Of a stretch of 35,654 nucleotides of DNA, positions 25,430 through 32,849 are shown in pieces. The notes beneath the pieces are model-generated. The model made no database searches. It was not told where the DNA came from and saw only the letters and a list, made by a program, of their open reading frames with translations. Position 1 is the first letter of the stretch. Every line of letters starts with the position of its first letter. Made by a program: the position numbers and the translations under genes. The stretch covers positions 1 through 35,654 of the forward strand of contig JAZFYD010000104.1 of assembly GCA_036443405.1 (NCBI GenBank), given 5' to 3'. The DNA is from JAZFYD01 sp036443405 (GTDB lineage: Bacteria; Planctomycetota; PLA2).

Positions 25430-26494
25430 ATGCGCAGGGTTGGGACCGTAATACTCTCGGTTTGCCTCGGTGCGGCGCTGGTTCTTTGGCAGCGCGCGGA
25501 GCCGGAGTCCGGGGACGCTGCCCGTGAGCTGGCGCGGGTCGAATTTGGCGTTCGAAGTGACCTCATGGGGCACACCCTGGTGCGCCTCTGGGGTTCGCCC
25601 CGGGAGATGGGTCATGCGCAGGGCGAGCTCCTGCGCGGCGAGATCTTGTCGCTGGCGCGGGCCGTCCTGCCCACGGAATCGGGGATGGAGGACTTCCTGA
25701 TTCGTGGTTGCGGGGAGCGGATCTGGCCGGAGGTACCGGAGTCCGAGCGTGAGGAGATGGAGGGGATCGCCGCCGCCACCGGCCTCGACCGGTTTCAGGT
25801 CCTGTTTCTCCACACGCGGTTCGAACTCCAGCGTTTCGGGCTCCTGAAAGACAGCGCGAAGTTTCGCGGCCGGGCCGCGGTCGGGGCGGGCAAGCGGGTC
25901 GTGCAGCACTACGACGAGGCGTCGCTCGGCGTGCCCACGTCGCAACTCGTCCTGGTTTTGCGTGAGGGGGGCCGCGGCAGCCTCCTGGTTGCGTTGCCGG
26001 GAATGGTCGGCGGATTTTGCGGCGCGCGACCGGGGTGTGTCGCCGCCCTGGAACCGATGGAGGTCGAGATCGACCCGTCCCTGAAGGCGCCGCCTTGGAC
26101 GATCTTCCTCCGGTCCGTACTGGAAGCGCCGCCGTCCGTCGGCCGCGCGCTGGATCTCGCGCCCTCGGTCTATGCCTCGGTTCCGATCAATGCGAAGGGA
26201 CTGGGAATCGGCACGCTGGTCGTGGGCCCCCCGGGCGCGGGTTTCTTGGCCTCGGAGCAGTTCGCGGTCGCGGCGGACGTGTCGGATGTTCCGTCCGGAA
26301 GCGTCGTTGCATCGCTGACGGCGTCGATGGAGCGGCGCCGCGAGCGGCTCACCGCCGGGATGTCGCTGTTTTCCGATCCCGCGCCGCCGGGGGTTCTCTC
26401 TATTGGGTTGAGCGCGTCGCCCAAGGCGGTGGTGGTCACGTTTCGCGCGGGAGAGGGCACCAAAACAGGGAAGGTCTCTTTCAAAGGACGATAG
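25430..26494 (+). CDS. C45-like (acyltransferase/phospholipase B-like) protein, nucleophile Cys absent
   Basis: Exported or anchored protein of 354 residues (hydrophobic TVILSVCLGAALVLW). The family pattern of C45 autoproteolytic Ntn-hydrolases is visible at the start, LVRLWGSPREMGHAQGELL (50-68), and in REEMEGIAAATGLDRFQVL (108-125). Where the family has its nucleophile in 'CTxFA...G-AT..GK.I.GRNLDW', this protein has Ser142 in SAKFRGRAAVGAGKRVVQHYD. The autoproteolytic Cys is thus missing, replaced at best by Ser. It may be inactive, Ser-dependent or a binding protein. Followed at 20 bases by an exported PxGW protein gene. Confidence 0.6.
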   Translation: MRRVGTVILSVCLGAALVLWQRAEPESGDAARELARVEFGVRSDLMGHTLVRLWGSPREMGHAQGELLRGEILSLARAVLPTESGMEDFLIRGCGERIWPEVPESEREEMEGIAAATGLDRFQVLFLHTRFELQRFGLLKDSAKFRGRAAVGAGKRVVQHYDEASLGVPTSQLVLVLREGGRGSLLVALPGMVGGFCGARPGCVAALEPMEVEIDPSLKAPPWTIFLRSVLEAPPSVGRALDLAPSVYASVPINAKGLGIGTLVVGPPGAGFLASEQFAVAADVSDVPSGSVVASLTASMERRRERLTAGMSLFSDPAPPGVLSIGLSASPKAVVVTFRAGEGTKTGKVSFKGR

Positions 26495-26514
26495 GATCGC
26501 GCCCGAGGTATTTC

Positions 26515-27525
26515 ATGAGAGCGTTCGTCTTTGTCCTGATCGTCACCCTCGCCGCGCCTGTTCTGGCCCAGGGTAAGGAAAACAAGTCCAAGAAGAACAA
26601 GTCGGCGTCCAACGTGATCGACGACAAGGAACTCGGCGTTCGGTTCAACGGTCCGAAGGGGTGGATCCTCAAACGGTCCGAGGACGGCGGGGCGTGGACC
26701 ACGATCGCGACCTACGACAACCCCAACCCCTACGACGCGTCGGTGGTCTTGCAGGTCCGAAACAACATCTACAACTCGTTCGACCGCTTCAAGCTGGCGC
26801 TCGAGGCCGAGTTCAAGGAGTCGCCCGCGGGGGCGACGCCCGAAGCCGGCAAGCGATTGCTGCGTGGCATCGAGATGGAAGAGGCGAAGATGAAGCACGG
26901 CGCCCGGCTCACGGGCTTCGAGGTCTCGGCGAACTCGGTCGAGCTAACCGCCGAGGGCAAAAAGCGCGAGTACCGGATGATCGTGCGCACCTTTTACGGC
27001 AAGCACCGCCTCTTCCGCGTCGTGTGCCGTGTACGCCGAGTGCGATACAAGAAGGTGACCGCGGAGTTCGAGCAGGCCTTGGCCGGGTTGCGGGTCGAGT
27101 TGTCCACCGAACGGGTGTCGATGGGCACGCCGCTGAAGAGCCGTAGCGGCGGATACACGTGCCTCGTGCCCCAGGGCTTCTCCGTCGAATTGCCCACAAG
27201 GAAATCGAGCTCCGACATCGCTCTGCGCAGTCGCCATGTGGATCTGATCATCTACTGCTACAAGACGGAGGGCGACTCGCGTGCGCACCTCGAGGACATG
27301 GTCGACTACTACGAGGACGACTTCAAGATCGAGCAGGAGGAAGTCAAGGTCCTCGGCCAGACCGGATTCATCGGGACGATTACGCGTGGTGGCAAGACCT
27401 CCTATGTGGTCGGCACGGTCAAGCGCGGGCGCGCCGTTCGCGTGCACGCGCAATGGAGAAAGGACAACCGCGCGGCCGCTGAAAAGGCGGTGGCGGCGCT
27501 TTTGAAGACGTTCAAAGTCGGATAG
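26515..27525 (+). CDS. Exported two-module 'PxGW' protein D, function unknown
   Basis: Protein of 336 residues with signal peptide AFVFVLIVTLAAPVLAQ, then a Lys/Asn/Ser-rich linker. Modules open ELGVRFNGPKGWILKR (39-54; PKGW 47-50) and GGYTCLVPQGFSVELP (212-227; PQGF 219-222), and the protein closes VAALLKTFKVG, the same design as the proteins encoded at 18561-22536 on the other side of gyrA. A GAGG at 26504-26507 gives a weak ribosome site; the longer frame upstream shadows the C45-like gene. Function unknown. Confidence 0.75.
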   Translation: MRAFVFVLIVTLAAPVLAQGKENKSKKNKSASNVIDDKELGVRFNGPKGWILKRSEDGGAWTTIATYDNPNPYDASVVLQVRNNIYNSFDRFKLALEAEFKESPAGATPEAGKRLLRGIEMEEAKMKHGARLTGFEVSANSVELTAEGKKREYRMIVRTFYGKHRLFRVVCRVRRVRYKKVTAEFEQALAGLRVELSTERVSMGTPLKSRSGGYTCLVPQGFSVELPTRKSSSDIALRSRHVDLIIYCYKTEGDSRAHLEDMVDYYEDDFKIEQEEVKVLGQTGFIGTITRGGKTSYVVGTVKRGRAVRVHAQWRKDNRAAAEKAVAALLKTFKVG

Positions 27526-27528
27526 AGT
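27523..27528 (+). promoter_or_regulatory. TAGAGT box 9 nt before ACP start
   Basis: TAGAGT (sharing the TAG stop of the previous gene) is nine bases before ATG 27538; TTGAAG at 27502-27507 could be a -35 at a short 15-base spacing. Candidate promoter for the carrier protein. Confidence 0.4.
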
Positions 27529-27537
27529 CGGCGCCCG

Positions 27538-27801
27538 ATGGCGAGCCGGGACGAAATCGCAGCTTCGTTGCGTGAGATTCTGCACACGGCGGCGAAAGTG
27601 CCGACGGAGACGCTCGCTGCGCTCGATGAGCAGGCGCCGATCAAGGACGCGCTGAAGCTCGACTCACTCGACATGATCGAGGTCGTCTACGAGGTCGAGG
27701 ACCGTTTCGACGTGCAGATCCCCGAGGAGCGCGTGCAGGAAATCCGCACGTTCGCTGAAATCGTGGATGGGCTGCACGACGCAATGCAGGCGAAGGGTTA
27801 G
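27538..27801 (+). CDS. Acyl carrier protein
   Basis: Small acidic helical protein of 87 residues with LDSLDMIEVV, where Ser43 is the phosphopantetheine attachment site. It carries growing acyl chains in fatty-acid or related synthesis. It is not in a fab operon: a secreted protein gene precedes it by 12 bases, and a FabF-type ketoacyl synthase lies convergent 212 bases away. It may be a second, dedicated carrier. The region before the Ser, APIKDALKLDSLD, differs from AcpP's DLGADSLD, which supports a specialised ACP. Confidence 0.92.
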   Translation: MASRDEIAASLREILHTAAKVPTETLAALDEQAPIKDALKLDSLDMIEVVYEVEDRFDVQIPEERVQEIRTFAEIVDGLHDAMQAKG

Positions 27802-27830
27802 CCCGCGCAACAACGACCACCCGCGATCGG

Positions 27831-27858
27831 TGCCTCGTAAGCGGCAGGGAACGAGGCA
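27831..27858. terminator. 8-bp hairpin downstream of ACP gene
   Basis: TGCCTCGT (27831-27838) and ACGAGGCA (27851-27858) pair perfectly around 12 bases, 30 bases after the ACP stop. No T-run. May slow transcription between convergent genes. Confidence 0.4.
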
Positions 27859-27880
27859 TGTGAGCCCGAACGCGCGATAG

Positions 27881-27911
27881 CCGGAAAACGATCCAGCGAA
27901 TCGTCTTCCGG
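27881..27911. terminator. 12-bp hairpin between convergent ACP and FabF genes
   Basis: CCGGAAAACGAT (27881-27892) pairs with ATCGTCTTCCGG (27900-27911) with one mismatch around a 7-base loop. Its place midway in the convergent gap suits a bidirectional transcript end, although no T-tract follows on either strand. The rest of the 212-base gap holds nothing recognised. Confidence 0.5.
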
Positions 27912-28013
27912 TGTGACCGAGTTCCCAACATCGCGTAGCACGCACGCAGGAGAACCGAAACTAGTAGACCGCCGCGCCACCTGGCGCCTTGCGCAACCAA
28001 AGACGTCCGAGCT

Positions 28014-29288
28014 CTAGCGGGACGAACTTCCCGTAGCCGGTGCGCGCCTCAATATCAGCGCACTGTTCTGGCCCCCGAAGCCGAAACTCTCGGTCAACGC
28101 GTGTTCGATGGCAACGTCGCGCGGGCCGTCGGGCACGTAGTCGAGATCGCAGTCCGGGTCGCCGGGTTGGTAGTGCAGCGTTTGCGGGATCTTGCCGTGA
28201 TGCACCGCCAGCGCCGTCGCGGCGACCTCGATCGCGCCGGCCGCGCCCATGCAGTGGCCGATGTGGCCCTTGATCGATGACACCGGGACCTCGCCCGCGC
28301 GCGCGCCGAACACGTGGTGCAACACCTTGGTCTCGTTTGCGTCGTTCATCTTGGTCGAGGTGCCGTGTGCGTTGACGTAGTCGATCGCCGCGGCGTCGAG
28401 GCCGGCGTCGTGAAGCGCCATCTCGATCGACTCGATCTCGCCCTGTGGGTCGGGTCCGACGATGTTGACTGCGTCACACGTCGACCCGATGCCGACGAGT
28501 TCCGCATAGATGCGCGCGCCGCGCGCCTTGGCGTGCTCCATCTCCTCGAGGATGACGATGGAGCAACCCTCAGCGAACACGAGGCCGTCGCGGTCGACGC
28601 TGAACGGGCGGCTCGCGGTCGGGTCGTCCCGCTTCGACAGGACCCGCAGTGCGCACCACGCGCCGAAGATCGATTCGTTCAGGATCGCATCGAAGCCGCC
28701 GGAGAAACAGACGTCCAGGGCGCCCGAGCGGATCTGCTGCGCGGCGACCCCCGCCGCAATGGCGCCCGACGAACACGCGGTTGCGAGGCTGAAGGTCATC
28801 CCGCGCACGCCGTGCCGGATCGCGATCTGGCTCACCGGCGCGTTCGCCATCGACTTCGGCACCGTCACGGGTTTGATGCGCTTCCAGCCGCGGGTCACCC
28901 ATGCGGTGTAGCTCTCCTCGAACTCGTTCATGCAGCCGTATCCGCTGCCGACGATCGCGCCGGTGCGTACCGGGTCGAACTTCTCGATCCCCGCGTCCTC
29001 GGCCGCGAGTTCGCTCCCGAGCACCGCGACCTTGCTTGCGCGGCTCCAGAACGCGGTCTCCTTGGGGTCGAAATGGTCGTCGAAATCGATGTCCGGCATC
29101 GCGCCCGCGTGCGTGAACGGCATCTCCGACGCGTCGAACACCGAGATCGGAGCGACACCCGAGCGTCCCTCCATCAGCCCGTTCCAAAACGCATCCTTGC
29201 CGTATCCCAGGGGTGTGATGAGACCAAGCCCGGTGACGGCGACGCGGCGACCAACCATGGCGCGCATTGGATCACGCGTGCCGTACAT
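28014..29288 (-). CDS. FabF-type beta-ketoacyl-ACP synthase
   Basis: Condensing enzyme of 424 residues that extends acyl-ACP with malonyl-ACP. The complete triad is visible: Cys172 in TACSSG, His308 in NAHGTST and His345 in KGHIGHCMGAAG with Lys340. Family alignments start at RRVAVTGLGLITPLG, so ATG 29258 or 29267 could be the true start instead of 29288; none has a Shine-Dalgarno. It stands alone with an ACP gene convergent to it, so a specialised lipid or polyketide-like product is possible, but plain fatty-acid elongation fits as well. Confidence 0.9.
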   Translation of the reverse strand: MYGTRDPMRAMVGRRVAVTGLGLITPLGYGKDAFWNGLMEGRSGVAPISVFDASEMPFTHAGAMPDIDFDDHFDPKETAFWSRASKVAVLGSELAAEDAGIEKFDPVRTGAIVGSGYGCMNEFEESYTAWVTRGWKRIKPVTVPKSMANAPVSQIAIRHGVRGMTFSLATACSSGAIAAGVAAQQIRSGALDVCFSGGFDAILNESIFGAWCALRVLSKRDDPTASRPFSVDRDGLVFAEGCSIVILEEMEHAKARGARIYAELVGIGSTCDAVNIVGPDPQGEIESIEMALHDAGLDAAAIDYVNAHGTSTKMNDANETKVLHHVFGARAGEVPVSSIKGHIGHCMGAAGAIEVAATALAVHHGKIPQTLHYQPGDPDCDLDYVPDGPRDVAIEHALTESFGFGGQNSALILRRAPATGSSSR

Positions 29289-29324
29289 ATCAAACCGGGC
29301 GTCTCAAAGTGCGGAGGGCCGTCG

Positions 29325-29330
29325 TACACT
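29325..29330 (+). promoter_or_regulatory. TACACT box 7 nt before glycosyltransferase GTG
   Basis: TACACT then CGCGGGC and GTG 29338. Lies in the 49-base divergent gap with the FabF-type gene. Confidence 0.4.
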
Positions 29331-29337
29331 CGCGGGC

Positions 29338-30414
29338 GTGGGCGCGCGCTGGCTGTTTCTCGACTCGCACGGAGCCAAGCACCTTCCGCCGTTGCTCGCG
29401 GCGTTGCGTGACCGCGGACATTCCGTAGTCTACGCCGGAGGTTCGGCCGTGCTGCGGGATCGGCTCGCCACGGAATCGATCGCGACGGTCGGACTGAGGA
29501 TCCGCGCGAAGCTCGACCCGTGCGCGTGGCGCAATGTGCGCAAGATGTTCACCCGGCTGAAGCCGGACGCGGTTGTCACGATCGGGAGTCGCGACGCCTA
29601 TGTCGGTGTGCGAGCGCGCGGCGGCATGCAACGCGCCGGACCCGCGCTTTTTGCGCGGCGCGGCGCCTATGCGGCGTTGAGCCCGTTCGATCCCGTCGAA
29701 CGCCGGGTGTACGGAGCGGCCGGTGTCGACCACGTCGTGACCGTGAGCCACGCGCTCGCAGCGCATTTCGAAAATCGCGGCATGGATCGATCGCGTCTAC
29801 GCACGATCTACACGGCGGTGGTCGCGCCCGGGCCCGATGCGTGCCGCGCGCCCGACTTGCGCCTGCGGCTCGGCATCCCGCGGGATCGGTTCCTCCTCGG
29901 AATGCTGGCGAACTACCGTCGCGTGAAAGGCGCGGAGACGTTGCTCGACGCGCTGGCGCGGCTCCGGTCCCAGGGCGCCAACGTGCACCTCGCGATCGCC
30001 GGCGCCGGGTATCGCGGACGTCTGCGGCGCCGCGCGGGCCGTCTCGGGATCGCGGACCGTCTCTCGTGGGTGGGGCCGGTCGTTTCCGCCGAGGAGTTCA
30101 CGCCCGCGGTCGATTGCCTGGTCGTCCCGTCCCGCGGGGACGGTTTACCGGTGTCGGCCATCGAGGCCACGCTTTGCGCGACGCCGGTGGTTGGGACGCG
30201 TGTCGGCGGCATCCCCGAGATTCTCGACGGCGAACGCGGCGGTTGGCTGGCCACCCCCCGTGACGCGCACGCGCTCGCGCAAAAGCTGCAGCAGGTGCTC
30301 GGCGCCCCTGCGGAACGCACCCGCCGCGCACAGGCCGTACTCGACCGCAATCGCGATCTCTTCAGCTTGGATCGCTGCGCGTCCGGCTACGAACGGTTGC
30401 TCGACTTGGTGTAG
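29338..30414 (+). CDS. GT4-family glycosyltransferase
   Basis: GT-B enzyme of 358 residues. The donor-site region reads VDCLVVPSRGDGLPVSAIEATLCATPVVGTRVGGIPEIL: the usual E-x7-E pattern is D-G-L-P-V-S-A-I-E, with Asp for the first acid, and ATPVVGTRVGGIPEI is a standard GT4 block. LLGMLANYRRVKGAETLLDAL is the typical inter-domain segment of this family. GTG at 29338 was chosen from the TACACT spacing and because the frame upstream shadows the FabF gene. Acceptor unknown; it is the fourth sugar-transfer gene here, far from the LPS cluster. Confidence 0.85.
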   Translation: MGARWLFLDSHGAKHLPPLLAALRDRGHSVVYAGGSAVLRDRLATESIATVGLRIRAKLDPCAWRNVRKMFTRLKPDAVVTIGSRDAYVGVRARGGMQRAGPALFARRGAYAALSPFDPVERRVYGAAGVDHVVTVSHALAAHFENRGMDRSRLRTIYTAVVAPGPDACRAPDLRLRLGIPRDRFLLGMLANYRRVKGAETLLDALARLRSQGANVHLAIAGAGYRGRLRRRAGRLGIADRLSWVGPVVSAEEFTPAVDCLVVPSRGDGLPVSAIEATLCATPVVGTRVGGIPEILDGERGGWLATPRDAHALAQKLQQVLGAPAERTRRAQAVLDRNRDLFSLDRCASGYERLLDLV

Positions 30415-30431
30415 CGCTGCGCGCGAGCGCG

Positions 30432-31748
30432 CTACTTCACCTTCAGGATTCGCTTCCACGCCTTTTCGTCGTCGACGATAACGGCGCGCCAGCTGCCGAT
30501 TTTCTTGTGCTTTTCGCCGCGCGGCAGGTCGGACTGCTTCACGTGCAACGTGAACTGTCGGAATCCGTCTCCGAGCTGCTCCAGTTCGGCCCGGGAGTGA
30601 TACGACTGGAAATAGAGCGTCGACCAGCACGAGCCCTTCGTGTTGATCGTCCCGCTCACGCGTCCGCGCAGCAGCAGCGTCATGTAGCTCTTGACGTTCA
30701 AGGTGCCGAGGATGTCGCCGTCCACGATCAGCGTCGCGTACGAGCCGACGTTCACCACTCCGGTCAGATTGCCCGTGACGTGCAGGTGCGAGTAGCTCTT
30801 CACATCGACGGTTCCGGCCATGTCGCCGATGCTGATCAGACCGCTGTAGGACTTCGTGACGATGTGCCCTTCCGGGGCGACGCCCGCGGCCGCGAGCAGC
30901 GCGCCGCGCCGGTTGAACGTGATCTTTCGCGCGAACGGTTCGTTGACCGCGATGTAGGCCTGATCGTTGAGTTCGAGTACCCGCTCGCTGGACTGCAGCG
31001 TGCGGTACGTGCCGTTGATGAAGTTCCCGAAAGACGAACCGGGGATGTTGCTCGCGATGCGGACGTAGCGCTTTACGTCCTCGCGTGTGATCGACGGGGC
31101 GCCCTTGGCGACGGGCAGGTCGGCGACTCCGCCGCCTTCGCGGATCGGGACGCGCTTGTACCCGATCGTGACCGTGCGCTTCAGCGCCTCGGGTGCGCCG
31201 GTCAGCTTGATCACGTGGATGCAATACGCGGTGCCGTCATGGGCGAGCACGAGGGCAACGCCGCTCGTCTGTTTGCCGGGCCGCAGCGTCAGCTTCGCGT
31301 CGCGTTGTCCGATCGACGCCGGTGCATCGTGGATCTTTGCCGCCAGGTCCGCGGCACTTTTGGGCACGGAGACGGCACCGATCGGGAGGTCCGCTGCCGC
31401 CGCGCCGTGCTCGCAGCGCAGCGACGCGTCGTTCCGAAGATCCTGGCAGAAGAGATCGGCATCGGAGTCGTCCGCCGCGCGCACCGATTTCTCCCCGAAC
31501 CGGTAGCCCTCGCCGATGCGCAGGGTGAACTCGCCGTCGGGAAACGGTGCGGGAGCGGCCTTGTCGCGCGTGTTGCCGGAAGGATCCGCCACGCTGCCGG
31601 GCACGGCGTCGTCGGACGCGCGCAGTGGCGCGGCTTGCGCTGCCGACGCTCCGTCCCGTTCGATCCGGACGGGATCGGGGCCCGCGGAATAAGTGATCGC
31701 GAAAACGACGGCGGCGCCTGCGAGGGCTCCCAAAAAGAAGCGGATCAC
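30432..31748 (-). CDS. Membrane-anchored beta-helix (bactofilin-like) protein
   Basis: Protein of 438 residues: N-terminal membrane helix (FFLGALAGAAVVFAITYSAG), a Pro/Ala/Asp-rich linker (~22-72), an undefined middle domain with four Cys, then four 18-residue repeats at 298-369 of the form (T/V)-K/G-SY-x-x-L-x-(I/V)-x-G-x-(L/M/V)-x-G-T-(V/L/I)-(N/D). Such right-handed beta-helix ladders are typical of bactofilin/polymer-forming proteins, which assemble into scaffolds, though those are usually cytosolic. GTG start, four bases after the upstream gene, so co-translated with the thioredoxin-like protein. Confidence 0.65.
   Translation of the reverse strand: MIRFFLGALAGAAVVFAITYSAGPDPVRIERDGASAAQAAPLRASDDAVPGSVADPSGNTRDKAAPAPFPDGEFTLRIGEGYRFGEKSVRAADDSDADLFCQDLRNDASLRCEHGAAAADLPIGAVSVPKSAADLAAKIHDAPASIGQRDAKLTLRPGKQTSGVALVLAHDGTAYCIHVIKLTGAPEALKRTVTIGYKRVPIREGGGVADLPVAKGAPSITREDVKRYVRIASNIPGSSFGNFINGTYRTLQSSERVLELNDQAYIAVNEPFARKITFNRRGALLAAAGVAPEGHIVTKSYSGLISIGDMAGTVDVKSYSHLHVTGNLTGVVNVGSYATLIVDGDILGTLNVKSYMTLLLRGRVSGTINTKGSCWSTLYFQSYHSRAELEQLGDGFRQFTLHVKQSDLPRGEKHKKIGSWRAVIVDDEKAWKRILKVK
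30642..30857 (-). repeat. Four in-frame 54-bp repeats encoding the beta-helix
   Basis: Covers residues 298-369; units TKSYSGLISIGDMAGTVD, VKSYSHLHVTGNLTGVVN, VGSYATLIVDGDILGTLN and VKSYMTLLLRGRVSGTIN align without gaps at the protein level, but the DNA has diverged. Confidence 0.75.
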
Positions 31749-31752
31749 AGAC

Positions 31753-32811
31753 TCACCTTCCGCTCGGCCCGCTGGGCGGGAGTCCCTCCAACTCCGTTTG
31801 GCTCAGCTTTCCGTACTTCGTCTCCGGATACATCCGCACGCACTTCTTGAAGTTCTTGCGGGCGATGTCGATCTTGCCGCGGTCCTTGAACGAGATCGCT
31901 TTCTCGTAGAGCGTCAGCGATTTCATCAGGCGCTTGACCTCGCGCAGGCCCATCAGGTTGGCGCGTTCGCGCTCGGCGTCGTCGCCGGCTTTCAGGCCGT
32001 CGTAGTCGTCGCGCACCTTGCGCAGCGCGGCGAGCGCCTCCTCCCACTTCTTCTCCTCCGCCAGCGCCTTCGCCGCCTCGAACTCCTTCTGCGCAACCGC
32101 TTCGACCTCGGCGAGTTTCTTCTTCGCCTCCTCGACGCCGGGCACGTTCTTGTTCAGCGCGGTAACACGCAGCAGCGCTTCCGCGGTGAGTTTCCAGTTC
32201 TTCCGTGCGCGCGCCGCCTTGGCGAGCGTGAGGTCCTCCTGCATGTTCTTGTACTGCACCTCGGTGAGGCCGCGGCCGTGTTTGTCGAGCTGCTTCTTGA
32301 GGCGCGTGATCAGGGTGTCCGCCGGCACGCTGTGCAGACCGCTCGTGAAGTCCCCGTTGTAGATCATGTCGAGCGCGTCTTCGTCGGGACTGATGATGAA
32401 GTGCACCGGCGCCTTCACCGGGTGTTGTCCGTAGAAACCGCGCGCGTAGTGCTGCGCCAGCGTCATGTGGTCTTCGCACTCGATGGTCGGTGCGTCGCTG
32501 CAACGATTGACGCGCTTGCCCTTTCTGTCCTTGACCTTGATCGATCCGTGTTCGTTCTCGGGGTTGGCGTAGAGACAAACGAAGTTGCCGAGGAGCTTGA
32601 TCAGCTTGGGATCGCGCAGTCGGTTGTCCATCACCGCGCGGCACTCGTTGTCGTGATCCACGGTGACCGTGAGGAAGATCAGCCTGCCGCGTGTCTTCGC
32701 GATCTCCACCGCCTTTTCGGACGTGGCGATGAAGTGGATGCCCTTTCCCTTTTTGGGAGCGGCGAGCGACGGCGAAACGACCAAACAGAGGATGAAGGCG
32801 ACCGTACGCAT
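31753..32811 (-). CDS. Exported thioredoxin-fold protein with helical tail, CxxC lost
   Basis: Protein of 352 residues with signal peptide VAFILCLVVSPSLA. Residues ~25-150 resemble thioredoxin-like domains of the 'DUF255/thioredoxin_7' kind: IFLTVTVDHDNECRAVMDN sits where the family has W-C-x-x-C, with only the second Cys (Cys57) retained, followed by the usual RLRDPKLIKLLGNFVCLY. From ~170 on are Ala/Lys/Glu-rich helices, TPR-like at the C-terminus (KIDIARKNFKKCVRMYPETKYG). It cannot work as a thiol-disulfide oxidoreductase in the standard way. TAGATT box six bases before the ATG. Confidence 0.7.
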   Translation of the reverse strand: MRTVAFILCLVVSPSLAAPKKGKGIHFIATSEKAVEIAKTRGRLIFLTVTVDHDNECRAVMDNRLRDPKLIKLLGNFVCLYANPENEHGSIKVKDRKGKRVNRCSDAPTIECEDHMTLAQHYARGFYGQHPVKAPVHFIISPDEDALDMIYNGDFTSGLHSVPADTLITRLKKQLDKHGRGLTEVQYKNMQEDLTLAKAARARKNWKLTAEALLRVTALNKNVPGVEEAKKKLAEVEAVAQKEFEAAKALAEEKKWEEALAALRKVRDDYDGLKAGDDAERERANLMGLREVKRLMKSLTLYEKAISFKDRGKIDIARKNFKKCVRMYPETKYGKLSQTELEGLPPSGPSGR

Positions 32812-32817
32812 ATCTTG

Positions 32818-32823
32818 AATCTA
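32818..32823 (-). promoter_or_regulatory. TAGATT box 6 nt before the thioredoxin-like gene
   Basis: TAGATT on the minus strand followed by CAAGAT and ATG 32811. It suggests a second transcript starting inside the sigma-factor gene group. Confidence 0.45.
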
Positions 32824-32849
32824 CGCCCGGCTGCAGGGGCCGTCTATCG

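Noticed and set aside
27802..28013. Small gene in the ACP-FabF gap
   Set aside because: Open frames here are antisense extensions of the ACP gene with no ribosome site; the region is better explained by two hairpins.
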